From Heterostelium album PN500 (Eukaryota; Evosea; Eumycetozoa; Acytosteliales; Acytosteliaceae), in assembly GCF_000004825.1 (NCBI RefSeq), contig NW_008805099.1, forward strand, positions 1 to 20,402: a stretch of 20,402 nucleotides of DNA, written 5' to 3'. Made by a program: the position numbers and the translations under genes. Below are positions 9,172 to 19,653 of this stretch, piece after piece. Position 1 is the stretch's first letter; the number at the start of each line of letters is the position of its first letter. Below the pieces are notes generated by a model that saw only the letters and a program-made list of their open reading frames with translations, was not told the DNA's origin and did no database searches.

Positions 9172-9569
9172 TAAATAATAGTTCCAACGAATCATTAGAT
9201 CCTGGTCAAATTATAATGTACAAAATAAATCGTATACTTTTATCCCTATGAAGATCACCTCTTTTTTTTTTTGCAACAAATATTTGATACCAACATTGAA
9301 AGGTGGTCCAAAATTATTAAAAAATATCTAATTTTATTGTAGATTTTTCGAAAGATTTGCATTCTAAAATCTTTTAAGTAACGTCGACACGCAGAGTCGA
9401 ATGTTGGGAGTTCCCTAGATGAAAAAAAGTTTTAGATATTTTGCAAAAACAGTGTAATTGTATTACTGGTGAATTAAATGGGTTGTTACTTTTGACCATC
9501 TTTAAGTAACTTACACCTTGTTGACTTTTTTTTGTTTTTTTTACCAATATTTATATTTATTTGTATAAA
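9172..9569. other. Intergenic stretch with a GC-richer hairpin cluster
   Basis: Between the zinc-finger and lipase genes no coding frame is seen. AT-rich flanks surround a compact segment (9351-9415) with three short inverted repeats in a row: 9351-9358 with 9367-9374 (8 pairs), 9384-9388 with 9396-9400 (5 pairs), and GGGA 9406-9409 with TCCC 9412-9415. The core at 9380-9415 is much richer in G and C than its surroundings. A further inverted repeat, GTTACTT with AAGTAAC, lies near 9484-9510. No known small RNA was recognised. Oligo-T tracts before 9569 are typical of a dictyostelid promoter for the next gene. Confidence 0.4.
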
Positions 9570-10873
9570 ATGTTTAAATCTAATTTATTTATATCTACAA
9601 TTTTATTTTTATCCCTATTTATTAATGTTGGTTATTCAGCAACAAATTGTAGAGCATTAACATTTTCAGGTGCTGGTGCATTTGGAGCCTATGAAGTAAA
9701 GTATACAATTATCTAAATAATTTATGATTACAAATAAATATTAATTCGTAGTTTTTTTTTTGTTTTATAAAAACAATCACAATTTATTAGGCTGGAGGTA
9801 AGTTTTATATTAATTATGATATATTTGTTGAGAAAAAAAATAACTAAGATTTTACATAATAATAATAGTAATTGCAGGTTTGTATAATAGATATGGAAGT
9901 AATTTACAATGGGATTTGGTTACCGGTATTAGTGCTGGTGCTATCAATGCTGCTGCAGTTGCAATGTTTAATGTTGATGACACAAAGGGTGCTGCCGACT
10001 TTTTGGTTGATCGTTGGTTAAAGATCACTCCAGAACAAGTCTATGTCAATTGGAAAGGTGGTGTCGTCGACGGTGCCCTCTTCCAACGTGGAATCTACAA
10101 TACAGAACCATTGACTACATTCCTCACAGAATCGATCAATATCACCGCTTTGAAGCAGTCAGATCGTGGTTTCATGATTGGTGCAACCAATCTCGATACT
10201 GGAATGTTTGATCAATTCTACAAAACCGACAGTGATATCGTCAAAGCAGTGGCTGCCTCCGCATCAATTCCAGGTCTGTTCCCACCAACCGAAAAGAATG
10301 GCTATGACTACGCCGATGGTGGAGTAACTTACCTAACTCCAATTACAGATGTAGGTGGTTATGTTTTTTTTTTTAATTCAACTCCAACTCCAACTCAATA
10401 GATAGATAGATTAGTTAATTAACTCTTATTAAAATATAAATATTAAAGGCTGCAAGATTATGTTATGAAACAGGTGCAATCAATGTAACTATTGATATGG
10501 CAACATGTGGACAACCATACAAGTTCCAGAATGTTAGCAATGAAAAGACCGTTCAATTGTTGCTTCGTTCATATCAAATTATCAAGGATAACTTTAATAA
10601 CAAAGACATTGAAACACTATTCCAAGCTTTCCCAAATGCAATCTTGAATATCTTTAGACCAAGTAAATCTTTACCAGGTACTGCTCTAAGCTTCACCTAT
10701 AGTGCAGAGATGATCCCAATTGGTATTAAAGATGGTGAGAATGAAAATATGATACAATTAACAAAGTAAGTAATACAATTGTTTTGTTAGTTTATAATCT
10801 ATGTAATATTAACTCTTTTATAAAATATAGAAATAACTATCAAGAAATGTTAAAGAAACTGAATCAATATTAA
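9570..10873 (+). CDS. Secreted patatin-like phospholipase / lipid acyl hydrolase
   Basis: Exons are 9570-9695, 9791-9797, 9878-10350, 10449-10765 and 10831-10873, giving 321 residues. Residues 1-23 form a hydrophobic signal peptide. The patatin fold signature is complete: glycine-rich oxyanion loop GAGAFGAYEAGG at 34-45, nucleophile Ser63 in GISAG, and catalytic Asp191 in DGG. Such enzymes use a Ser-Asp dyad to hydrolyse acyl chains of phospholipids or neutral lipids; the signal peptide points to secretion or the endolysosomal system. Phe38 stands where many members have Arg or Lys. The second exon is only seven bases long and encodes Ala-Gly plus one base of the next Gly, so correct splicing is needed for the active-site loop. 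The start is the first ATG, just after an oligo-T rich promoter. Confidence 0.9.
9791..9797 (+). other. Seven-base microexon of the lipase gene
   Basis: The seven bases GCTGGAG sit between a TTATTAG acceptor and a GTAAGT donor. They complete the loop after Tyr41-Glu42 and before Leu46-Tyr47, in phase on both sides. Without them the frame shifts and the Gly-rich motif is lost. No alternative splice pair I can see gives an uninterrupted frame with the conserved motif. Confidence 0.85.
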
Positions 10874-11287
10874 ACTTATTCTAAATATTATATATACAGA
10901 TAGCAGATAGACATCGATAAAAGTTTATCAAACTAACTAACAAACGAATGTACAAAAAAATACCAATTTTATCTAATAAATAATTTGATATCTTGTTTTT
11001 TTTTACTTATAACTATAATATTATTTATTTTGTAACTATAATTTGAGAATAGATTTTAAGGGGCATTGTGAATTAGTTAGAATGGTACGGATTGCAATCG
11101 CAATTGTAAGGTCACAAAAAGATAAGAATGCATAATTAATTTCAATATTTTTATTGTTTTGCATAACACCCCCCATTGCACAACACCTACTTTTTCAAAT
11201 TCAATTTAATTTAAATGAATTAATATTAGATAAGATACCTTTACTTTATATATATATATTTATATTTATACATATTTTAATTTAAAG
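10874..11287. other. Intergenic region, terminator of lipase and promoter of next gene
   Basis: No gene is seen. Two less AT-rich patches stand out: one around 11058-11115, with a short palindrome GATTGCAATC, and a C-rich run at 11167-11190 (ACACCCCCC followed by a CA-rich stretch). The latter resembles the G/T-rich G-box elements of dictyostelid developmental promoters read on the minus strand, an inference from composition only. A TATA-rich tract at 11245-11280 directly precedes the next start codon. Confidence 0.35.
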
Positions 11288-13091
11288 ATGAATATATATA
11301 GATATAAATATAGTAATAGTTTAACTTTACTTTTTACTATAGTTAATATTGTTTTGTTTGTTTATATAGATGTAACATCAGCTTCACAAGTCCGAATATC
11401 GAGTAACAACAATAATAATAATCATATCTATATCAATGATCAACATCATGATGAATACTATAATGATATGATGTATGACGATGCAGTTGAAATCAATAAA
11501 CAACCACCATCTATATTTCAGATCTTCTACAATGGTCTCACTGAATACTTTATTGGTAGTAATATGAACACTAACGAGTACATAAATCATGACAGCGATA
11601 GTAAAGATAATAATCATAGAATAGAGATTACAACATCTCCTAAACAAAGACAACATAAGCAGCAACAACAACCAATGTCATCGACACTCTCTGTTGAACA
11701 AGTACTAAAAGATTTCAATCATTTCGCACAGAAATTAATGCAACACTACTTTGGCAATAATGATAAAGCTGAACAGCAAAGGGAACCTTCTTTTAAAGTA
11801 CAAAAGGATGTTCCTCTATTAGGATTGGAAAAAGCGAACCAATGGAAGAAGAAAATAAACAATCTTGCCAATGAAGCAGAAGAGGAAGAAGAGAACAAGG
11901 AAATCAATACTTTGCCAAAGCTAGAGAAAATCAAAAGTGGTAAACCTCTATTCCACAATGATAATATCGAGTCATTAAAACAATCTTTAATCGCTGCAAA
12001 TGATTCTAAATGTATGTTGTTGTTGTTGTATATCATTTTAAATAAAATTATAGATTCTTTACTTACATATCTACATCTACATCTACTTATAAAAATAGCA
12101 CTACTATGTAATAGTTTAGGATATCTAACATTTAGTAATGAACAACAAGTAAATATATATATATATTTTAGATAGATTTTTTATTAACAAACATATGATC
12201 GATATTCGTATACTAACAAAATACAATCTAATAATCTGATTAAACTAAAATTAGAATACTTGTCAAGGATCAACTTGTGCTCCCGCTCAATTAATATGTG
12301 ATGGTAATAGCATCATTGTGAACAAAAGAACACCGTACGATCCTGATTATGATTACTCAAAATGTAGATTGGTATCAGTAAGTAAAATTTATTTATTACT
12401 TATTTATCAAGTAACAAACAACAACTAACAATAACATACATTTATTAATTAAACTTTAAATATTTAATATAATAATAGATGAATTGCAAAGATAATAAAC
12501 AACCAATCAATATCTATAATCTCCAAGATCAATATAAACTTAAGAGTTGTCAGATCAAACAAATGAAGTGTTCTAGTCAATTCCTATATCAATGTCAACT
12601 ACTCGATGTCAACTGTGACAATACAACATCGTTTGGTATCAATACATTTGGATTTAGCTGCAGTAATCAACAATTGGTATGTGGTGACAACAACACCGTT
12701 GTGCCACCAGCCAACTTTACACAATACAACACACAGATCAAAAATGGTGAATGTTCCGTTCAAAACATACCATGTACTCCAAAGGATGAATGTTTACTTC
12801 TTGATGTAAGTTTTTATTAGAGTTTAATTAATATATAATTCGATTCACTTATATTATAACTCTAAATCAAAAATAGTTGGAATGTAAAGATAAGAATCAA
12901 AATTGTTCAGTTACTATCGAACAGCAGTTACCATGTATGCTTGGTTGTAATGCCAATCTCAACACAAGTAGTTGTGACTGTCCCTCTGACTTTTCGAGTA
13001 TGAAATGTGATCAACCAACACCGATTACCTGTAGTCTAAACTTGGTTTCACCTCAATCAAAATGTCCAGGTGAAAGTATGTACAAACATTC

Positions 13092-13146
<55 letters not shown>

Positions 13147-14185
13147 TGTAATAGATAGATAAATAGATAGCAAAGATTAACTTATTAATTAATTAATATT
13201 TTAATAGATTATGTAATGTCTAAAAAAACATGTTTTGAATTCGACTATCATGGAATGTCTAATTTTAGTTTCAATTTGGACTGTCACTTCGTAGACCCTG
13301 TGCCAACAAGTAAACATAACTTTACATATTGGATAGATCTACCAAATGTAAGATATTATTATTTGAATTAGATTAGTTGTTATTGTTTTAATAATAATAA
13401 TAAGTTAATTAACTTTTTTTTTTTTTTTTTTTTAAAAATTAAATTAGTTAAAACTATCAACACCAGTATCATGGTCAATTTCAAACTCTATCATCGATTT
13501 CAATAGACTCTATGACTACTCCTTTAGCTCTACCAATCCTATTACCAGAGAGGAAATAATGCAGTTAGGGCCAATATGGATCAACACCACACTCTCTCAG
13601 ATCCCATCTACCTATTGGATTGCCAAGAGACTGTATTTCGAGACTGGTAAGTAGATCATACCAAATCATATCATAACACTATATTGTTACACCCCACCAC
13701 TCTTCTCTTCATTAAACTTTGAAGAGAAAACAATGTAAATTCTGTGAATTTCCTAAAAATACTAATTAATTTGTTTGTATAATAATGTGTTCTAATTAAA
13801 GGTATAATTACTACAAGATCCAACAGTGTATTAATGAGATATTTTGTGAAATCAAATAACTACCCATTGAATCAGGTGCCACCCATCAAGCTAGCCACGT
13901 GGAAAATTGTACTCATCGTTATATCGAGTGTTACATTTGTAGGATGGTAAGTGAACGGTTTAATTGTTGATCACCAACAAATTCAGATCAACAAGAACGA
14001 ATTGAACTATCGTTGAACGATTCTTTTTATAGATTTTTTGAAGCTAAAAAAAAAAATATCGATCAAAAAAAAGAAAAAAAAAAAGTATAACGATAACTAA
14101 CAACAAATTATTTTCTTTTTCTTTATTATTTAGTGTTATTATCGGTTCATTTGTATTGTATAGGAAATATTACAAAGTTAAATAA
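11288..14185 (+). CDS. Type I membrane protein with Cys-rich ectodomain
   Basis: Nine exons: 11288-12011, 12099-12148, 12255-12377, 12479-12805, 12877-13075, 13208-13347, 13448-13646, 13802-13946, 14134-14185. Together they give 652 residues in one frame. Hydrophobic residues at about 12-33 form a signal peptide or anchor. A charged low-complexity N-terminal region (Asn, His, Gln, then Glu/Lys) extends to about residue 240. A Cys-rich ectodomain with many N-glycosylation sequons follows, then one transmembrane helix near the end and a short basic tail, YRKYYKVK. The helix is split by the last intron. I do not recognise the family; the layout suggests a cell-surface receptor or adhesion protein. 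All introns are GT-AG and 71-187 bases long. The first ATG follows a TATA-rich promoter, and AATAAAT overlaps the stop codon. Confidence 0.82.
13093..13143 (+). repeat. (GTT)17 microsatellite in an intron
   Basis: Seventeen perfect GTT units lie inside the fifth intron of the membrane-protein gene, close to its donor. Being intronic, length changes would not alter the protein. The transcript would carry a long GUU run. Confidence 0.95.
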
Positions 14186-14255
14186 ATATTTTTATTAGTT
14201 ATTAAATTAGCATTAACTATTTACATAGCCGGTTTATTAGTCAAACAAAATCAAA

Positions 14256-14667
14256 ATGATTGTTTTTTCATTATTATTTGAGGTTTGGTCGATAGTTTAA
14301 GGTTTGTGAGATTTATTATAATTATCGCCCATCATCTCGAGAAATTCTCACCCAAGTTACCTCGGGAATCAGTAAACAATTTGGGAATCATGAGAAAGAC
14401 TGGTCTCTGGTATGAAATGTGAAAATAGAATATCTTTTGAACATCTCTTAGATTTATGTATTTTTTTGTTTTAAATCTAAGTGGATTGACGATGTAATAA
14501 CTAAATTGTCATCATCATCACACACCTTACATTCAATTCTATTGTCCAATCAAAAACATCGAATGCTCTTTGAGTCAAATGACAATTTAAGGTCAGACAT
14601 TGAAGAGTTGAGAAAAAAACAAAATATTTTGTTTTTTGTTTTTTTAACAAGCCAGAGTTTGAATTAG
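14256..14667 (+). other. Possible gene debris in three frames
   Basis: This stretch has less AT-rich, coding-like sequence broken among frames. An ATG at 14256 opens 14 codons. Frames 14282-14419 and 14296-14412 are both open in the same interval. A frame from 14452 stays open 71 codons to TAG at 14665-14667, with a helical-looking section around WIDDVITKL. No single intron-exon model I tried joins them cleanly. Read as a decayed gene or as exons of an unmodelled one. No family is recognised, and chance openness cannot be excluded. Confidence 0.3.
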
Positions 14668-15238
14668 TTGTGAGGTGCAAAACATCAAAAAAAAAAAAAA
14701 AATCGATTTTTCTCCTTGATGTTTGGGTTCTGATAATTTTGAATAAATATGCTCACTTTATCAAGCAAAACCGTGTCAAAAGGTGGTAGATTTAACAAAA
14801 ATTTGCCTGTGGTTAATGATTTTACTTTTTGTGGAGGACTTGGTGTTTTTTGTGAATTTTTACTGTTTTTTGATGTTCCACACTTTGGTTACCCTCGACC
14901 CCATTAGAACCAAAAAATAGGCTGCAAAATCATCAGTGTCAATGCATGAAAAACATTTTTTTTTAATTTTTTTAATTTTTATTTTTGAAACAATTAAAGA
15001 GGGAACAAAATTTGATTGATTTTTATGACGATTATGATTTTCATTAATTTCAAAAATTTAGCAGTTCAAAAATATTTAAACGTACATAAAAAAAAAACAA
15101 TCAATTTAACAACAACCACTCAACACACCTCTCTTCACCTCTTTTATAACAACTTTATTAAACAAAAAAAAAAAACTAAATCGACTTTTTTAGCATTTAA
15201 AGTTCAAAGCATAATTTTTCATTTCACACACACATATG
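14668..15238. other. Intergenic, no gene supported
   Basis: Nothing coding is supported on either strand. An A-rich run at about 14691-14701 lies in a hairpin with arms AAACATCAA and TTGATGTTT (about 14685-14726). Several homopolymer runs and a CA-rich segment precede the leader of the kinase gene. Confidence 0.5.
15121..15139 (+). repeat. 19-base direct repeat, first copy
   Basis: CAACACACCTCTCTTCACC is repeated exactly at 15265-15283, 144 bases downstream, upstream of the kinase gene. Pyrimidine-rich paired elements in this place could be protein-binding sites, which is inference only. Confidence 0.75.
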
Positions 15239-15264
15239 ATCATCAGAACTTGCTGATTGACACA

Positions 15265-15283
15265 CAACACACCTCTCTTCACC
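15265..15283 (+). repeat. 19-base direct repeat, second copy
   Basis: Exact second copy of 15121-15139. CA-rich and CAA-rich sequence follows both copies. Confidence 0.75.
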
Positions 15284-15416
15284 ATCATAACAACAAAAAC
15301 AACCAACCATCAACCAACAACACACAGCAACAACAAAAAACCAAAAGTCATATTATAATATTATTCTAAGTCTTCTTAAGTTGTAAGAGAATAGTTAGTG
15401 ATTAAAGATTCTGTGT

Positions 15417-15437
15417 TATAAAAATTCTTTTTTTTTT
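15417..15437 (+). promoter_or_regulatory. Candidate core promoter: TATA box plus oligo-T
   Basis: TATAAAAA (15417-15424) is followed three bases later by a ten-base T run. TATA followed by oligo-T is the usual core-promoter arrangement in dictyostelids. It would start a leader of about 1.2 kb for the kinase gene. A second TATAA at 15523-15527 is an alternative. No transcript start can be proven from sequence. Confidence 0.35.
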
Positions 15438-15506
15438 ATTATTTTTGTGTGTTGGTTCGAAAAATTATTTATTAATAGAGATAAAAGAAACTAGGTTTTT
15501 TTTTTT

Positions 15507-15520
15507 TTTTGGCGCCAAAA
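15507..15520 (+). promoter_or_regulatory. Perfect palindromic E2F/DP-type site
   Basis: TTTTGGCGCCAAAA is a 14-base perfect palindrome containing the E2F consensus TTTSGCGC on both strands. GC-only hexamers such as GGCGCC are rare in DNA this AT-rich. It lies between two TATA-like motifs, about 1.17 kb upstream of a Wee-family kinase start codon. Dictyostelids have an Rb/E2F system, so cell-cycle control of the kinase gene is inferred. Part of the flanking T run is simply homopolymer. Confidence 0.6.
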
Positions 15521-16682
15521 TTTTATAACAATCCGATCTATATCTAATTTTTATTGGAAGAATAGTAGTAGTATTATTATAATAAGAAGGAAAAAGTAAA
15601 TTATCATTCAGTGTTCTTATTACTCCTCTCCAACCAACATCCAAGTGATCTGTTGTTTGTCGCTCCAACAACCTTTCATTCGAAACATCAATACAACAAA
15701 CAACCAAAACACCAGATTCCCCATTATGTTATTGTATTTTCTTTTATCTTCAACTATCTACCTACCTATAGGACTATAATTTAATTAGTAGATTAACTTT
15801 ACAACATTATAATCTATCCATCTATAATAACATAATTTATTTGCACTGCATTTTTTTGTTTTTTTGTTTTTAATTTGCATTCCTATTTTCACTTTTGGGT
15901 AACTTTACACCTTTTTGGTCGAGTCGTGGTGTCAAGATATTGTTGTACCATCGAAATTCACCACCAAATCTTTTTGGGTCATAAAAAAAAAAAAAAAATT
16001 GATCAATATTTTTTTTTTTCTCCACACGATCAACCAAAACTATTCCACCCACCCGATACCTTCATTGCAGTCCATCACACACACTCACACACTTGGATCA
16101 ACTCCAAAGCGTTCCACAAATTTCTCAAAGGAAGTTAGAAACATTGGAAAACCATCGAACAACAATTTTGACCCATCTTTTCATTGCCCCAACTGATTTA
16201 CTGCTTTGGTTGACCACATAACAACAACAACAAATAATACCAAAATTAATACTTTCCGATTTACCCCACACCAAACGACCGATCACAATCCCACCATTTG
16301 ACTTACTATTGCCCACAATCGCTTTTTTATTTTAACAAAAAGACCACCTTTTTCAAAATTATTTTATATCGATTTTTATTTTATTTATTATTTCCAACAA
16401 CAAAAAAAACATACTTTATCAATTTTAAGTTTCAAGACAACATTACATTTAATTAATCAATCAACAACAATTCCAGTTTCAATCAAATCAAATCTAGTCA
16501 AATCAATCGACCAATCTATCAATATTTCAGTAGTTTTCCAATTCCAGTCCCGGTTTAATTTGTGTGTGTGAATAAACCAATCAATATTTTAATAGATAAT
16601 ATCAAATTGTTGGAAAAGTCCACACACAAATTAATAGACCACACACATCACCGGTCTCACACCTCAGCCAAAAACAAAAAGA

Positions 16683-19452
16683 ATGCAAGCTTTTACAGTA
16701 GATGAACACTACGTTCAGAATCATCGAAAGAGAACCACCATTCACAATGATTCCGATAGTGAGCTAATGGAAGACGATACCTGTTTGTCTTCGAGTGGTA
16801 GTGGCAGTGGTGGCACAGCCAATCAGATGGATGATCTCATGTTTCCAGTTGAATCGATCACTCCATGCGTCACTCCACCCATGTCCGCAGCAAAACCACT
16901 AACACCAACAATTAACGGCAGCGGTGGTGGCAATAGTGGATTTTCCAAACAACAATCATTCAGTCTTAGCAGCAATAACAATTCATTTACATTATCTAAT
17001 CCACCACCACCACCAACCATGGGCGTATCCTCCTCTTTCCCCAAATCGATTCCTCTCAATTTTTCGGATGGAAGTCCATCCTTCTCGTCATCACATGGAC
17101 ATGCCAGAAAAGGACGTCGTTTGTTTTTTGAGGAAACCTCGCCAACCATGTCATCCGCAAACAACAATAACAATATCATTAATAGTCATAATAATAATGG
17201 ACAACAATCATCTGACGAACCAGTCTTTAAAGTTCCAGGAAGTAGTGCCAGAGTATTGAATTTCAGTAATGGCTCGAGCTCTGCTGGCAGTAGTAGTAAC
17301 AATAGTTCCGGGTGTAATAGCGGTAGTAGTTCCAATAGTAACAGTGGAAATTTCAATCAATATCAACATAGCCAATCGGTATCATCATCGATCGCCATGC
17401 CACATCCATTTAACCTTTCCTCGTCTCACCAACACCACCATCAATATCCTTCACAACCCAAACTATATAGTCAACAACAACAACATCAACAAAACATGAT
17501 CTATGGAAATAGCGGTAGCAGTCCATCTTCTCCACTTTTATCCTCTTCACTTCCGACCTCACCAGTTTCCTGGAGTTTCAACGACAACAACAGCAATACA
17601 ATGCGTCCACCACCCAACAAAAGTTTTACATTCTCCTATGGTGAGACGAAAAATCGAATTAAACCCGATCAGAAAGCATTCAACTACGATTCATTTTCAC
17701 CGTCGCCTTCGCCATCACCACCACCTACACCCACACCGAAATCGGTGAATAGACAACTCGAAAAATCACGTGCCATTCTCAGTAACCCAATTAAACCATA
17801 CGATCCAACCGATCCATTAGATTATATACCAAGCAATAATAACAATAACAATAACAATAGCAATAATAATAGTAATACAAATGGTATTTTCATTAATACA
17901 CAAGTTGGACATGTAAAAAGACAACGTTCCACTTCAATGTCATCACCAATCAATACACCAACCAATATAAATCCATTCATTTCCAATGAAAACTTTCAAG
18001 CAATGTTACCAAAGAAACCAAATCAACCACCAAATAATAGTATAAATAATAGTATCGATAATAATAGCATTAATAATAATAATAATAGTAATAATAATTT
18101 TGTAGATATTGATAATAGTATAGATATGAATAACACTGTAGATATTGTAAATAATAATAGTAATAATAATGAAAATATTAATTCTTTATATAAAACAACA
18201 TTTGATCAAATAAGTGTAAGTTTATAATATATAGCAAATAGATTAATCATTCTTTCTAACTAATAATTTATTATCATTTTTTTATTATTATTTAATTTAG
18301 TTAATTGGTGAAGGTAGTTTTGGATTGGTGTATAAATGTAGACATAGAACGGATGGTTGTCTTTATGCAGTAAAGAAAACCAAGAAGCAAATGAAAGGTC
18401 TTTCGTCGAGAACCTTTGTTATGAGAGAGGTCTATGGTCTGTCGGCAATTCGTGATCACTCCAATATCGTAAGATACTACAATGCTTGGGAGGAAGACTT
18501 TCACATTTTTATACAAATGGAATACTGTGGCGGTGGTAATCTCTATCAATGGGTGACGAACCATCTCATCCAATCGGAAGTAGTCTTACTCAATGTCGCC
18601 AAACAAGTGCTGAACGGTCTCATACATATTCACTCTCTCGGTCTCGTACATCTCGATGTCAAACCAGAGAATATCTATATACAAAAATCATATAGTAATG
18701 GTATTAATAGTAATAATAAGAATTGTAATTGTAATCATATAAATTGTATCAATAGAAATAATAATAACAGTAATAATAATAATGATAATGTTAATAATAA
18801 TAATAATAATAATAATGATAATGTAATATATAAGTTGGGTGATTTAGGTTTACTAAATGAAGCAACAGATAGTAATTATTTCTCTGAAGGTGACAGTAGG
18901 TATCTGTCGAGAGAGTTGCTACATGACGATATGCGTGCACTCAAGAAATCCGATATATTTTCTCTTGGTTGCACGTTGTACGAGTTGGCAAGATGTAAAC
19001 CTCTACCGACAGGTGGCAGCGAGTGGAATTCAATACGTGACGGTAAACTCATAGAGACCAAAGATTACTCGCCCGATTTCTGGTCACTGCTCAGACTGAT
19101 GATCAATCCAATCACCGACTTACGACCAAGTGCCGATGAATTATATAATCATATAAATGAAATGTTATTATCATCATCAAAACAACATCATAATAATAAT
19201 AATAATAATAATAACAATTTTAATAATCAAAACTATTTCAATAATAACAATAATAATAATAATAGTAATGAAGAGATAGAAAGATTAAAACTATTGATTC
19301 AACAACAATCACAATTACTAAATGAAGCACAATCAAAGATTAAAGAACAACAAAAGATTATAGATGAACAAGACGATATGATTAAACAAAAGTTTTGCTA
19401 TACCAATCAATTTCATAAAGTAGAAGGTGATCTCAAGAATATGGCACTATAA
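16683..19452 (+). CDS. wee1: Wee1-family CDK-inhibitory protein kinase
   Basis: Exons 16683-18215 and 18301-19452 encode 894 residues. The family phosphorylates CDK1 on the inhibitory Tyr15 and delays mitosis. Residues 1-511 are Ser/Asn/Pro-rich with many Ser/Thr-Pro sites and an RRLFF cyclin-docking-like motif at 145-149. The kinase domain begins at 512: glycine loop GEGSFG 514-519, Lys536, αC Glu554, catalytic HLDVKPEN with Asp630 and Asn635, DLG with Asp692, and the Wee hallmark EGDSRYLSREL at 707-717. HLD, DLG and EGDSR mark the Wee/Myt group; the soluble layout without a membrane segment favours Wee1 over Myt1. An Asn-rich insertion of about 48 residues separates the catalytic loop from DLG. 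After the domain come an Asn-rich linker and a C-terminal coiled coil. The intron falls just before the glycine loop. AATAAA lies at 19466-19471. Confidence 0.92.
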
Positions 19453-19653
19453 ACAATCAAAAACTAATAAAGATAACAAAAAATAATCTATATAGTATTT
19501 ATTTTAACAAAAAAAAAAAACAAACAACAAACAAAAACAAACTTTTTCTTTCACCATTTGTTATTATTCCGAAATAGTCATAATCAAATCATATTCAAAA
19601 TGCCTTTTTTTTGTTATTATTTAATGTATTTTCTATTTATTTCAATTATCTAT

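Larger units (their letters stand above)
15239..16682 (+). promoter_or_regulatory. ATG-depleted promoter and long 5' leader of the kinase gene
   Basis: Over 1,444 bases the plus strand has one ATG (15726), and none between 15729 and the kinase start at 16683. The segment is A/C-rich and G-poor on the plus strand, like transcribed sequence in these genomes. Together these suggest a long leader kept free of upstream starts. It includes an A16 / T11 inverted repeat around TTGATCAA (15983-16019) able to form a hairpin in RNA. No leader intron was identified with confidence. Short open frames here lack ATG and are not credible genes. Confidence 0.5.

Noticed and set aside
15016-15369. 117-codon plus-strand open frame upstream of the kinase
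   Set aside because: It lacks an ATG at its head and consists of low-complexity Thr/His/Asn/Lys codons from CA-rich leader-like DNA. No domain or splice context is visible.
15870-16316. Several overlapping open frames on both strands in the kinase leader
   Set aside because: They overlap one another, lack conserved features and on the plus strand have no ATG. They follow from skewed composition.
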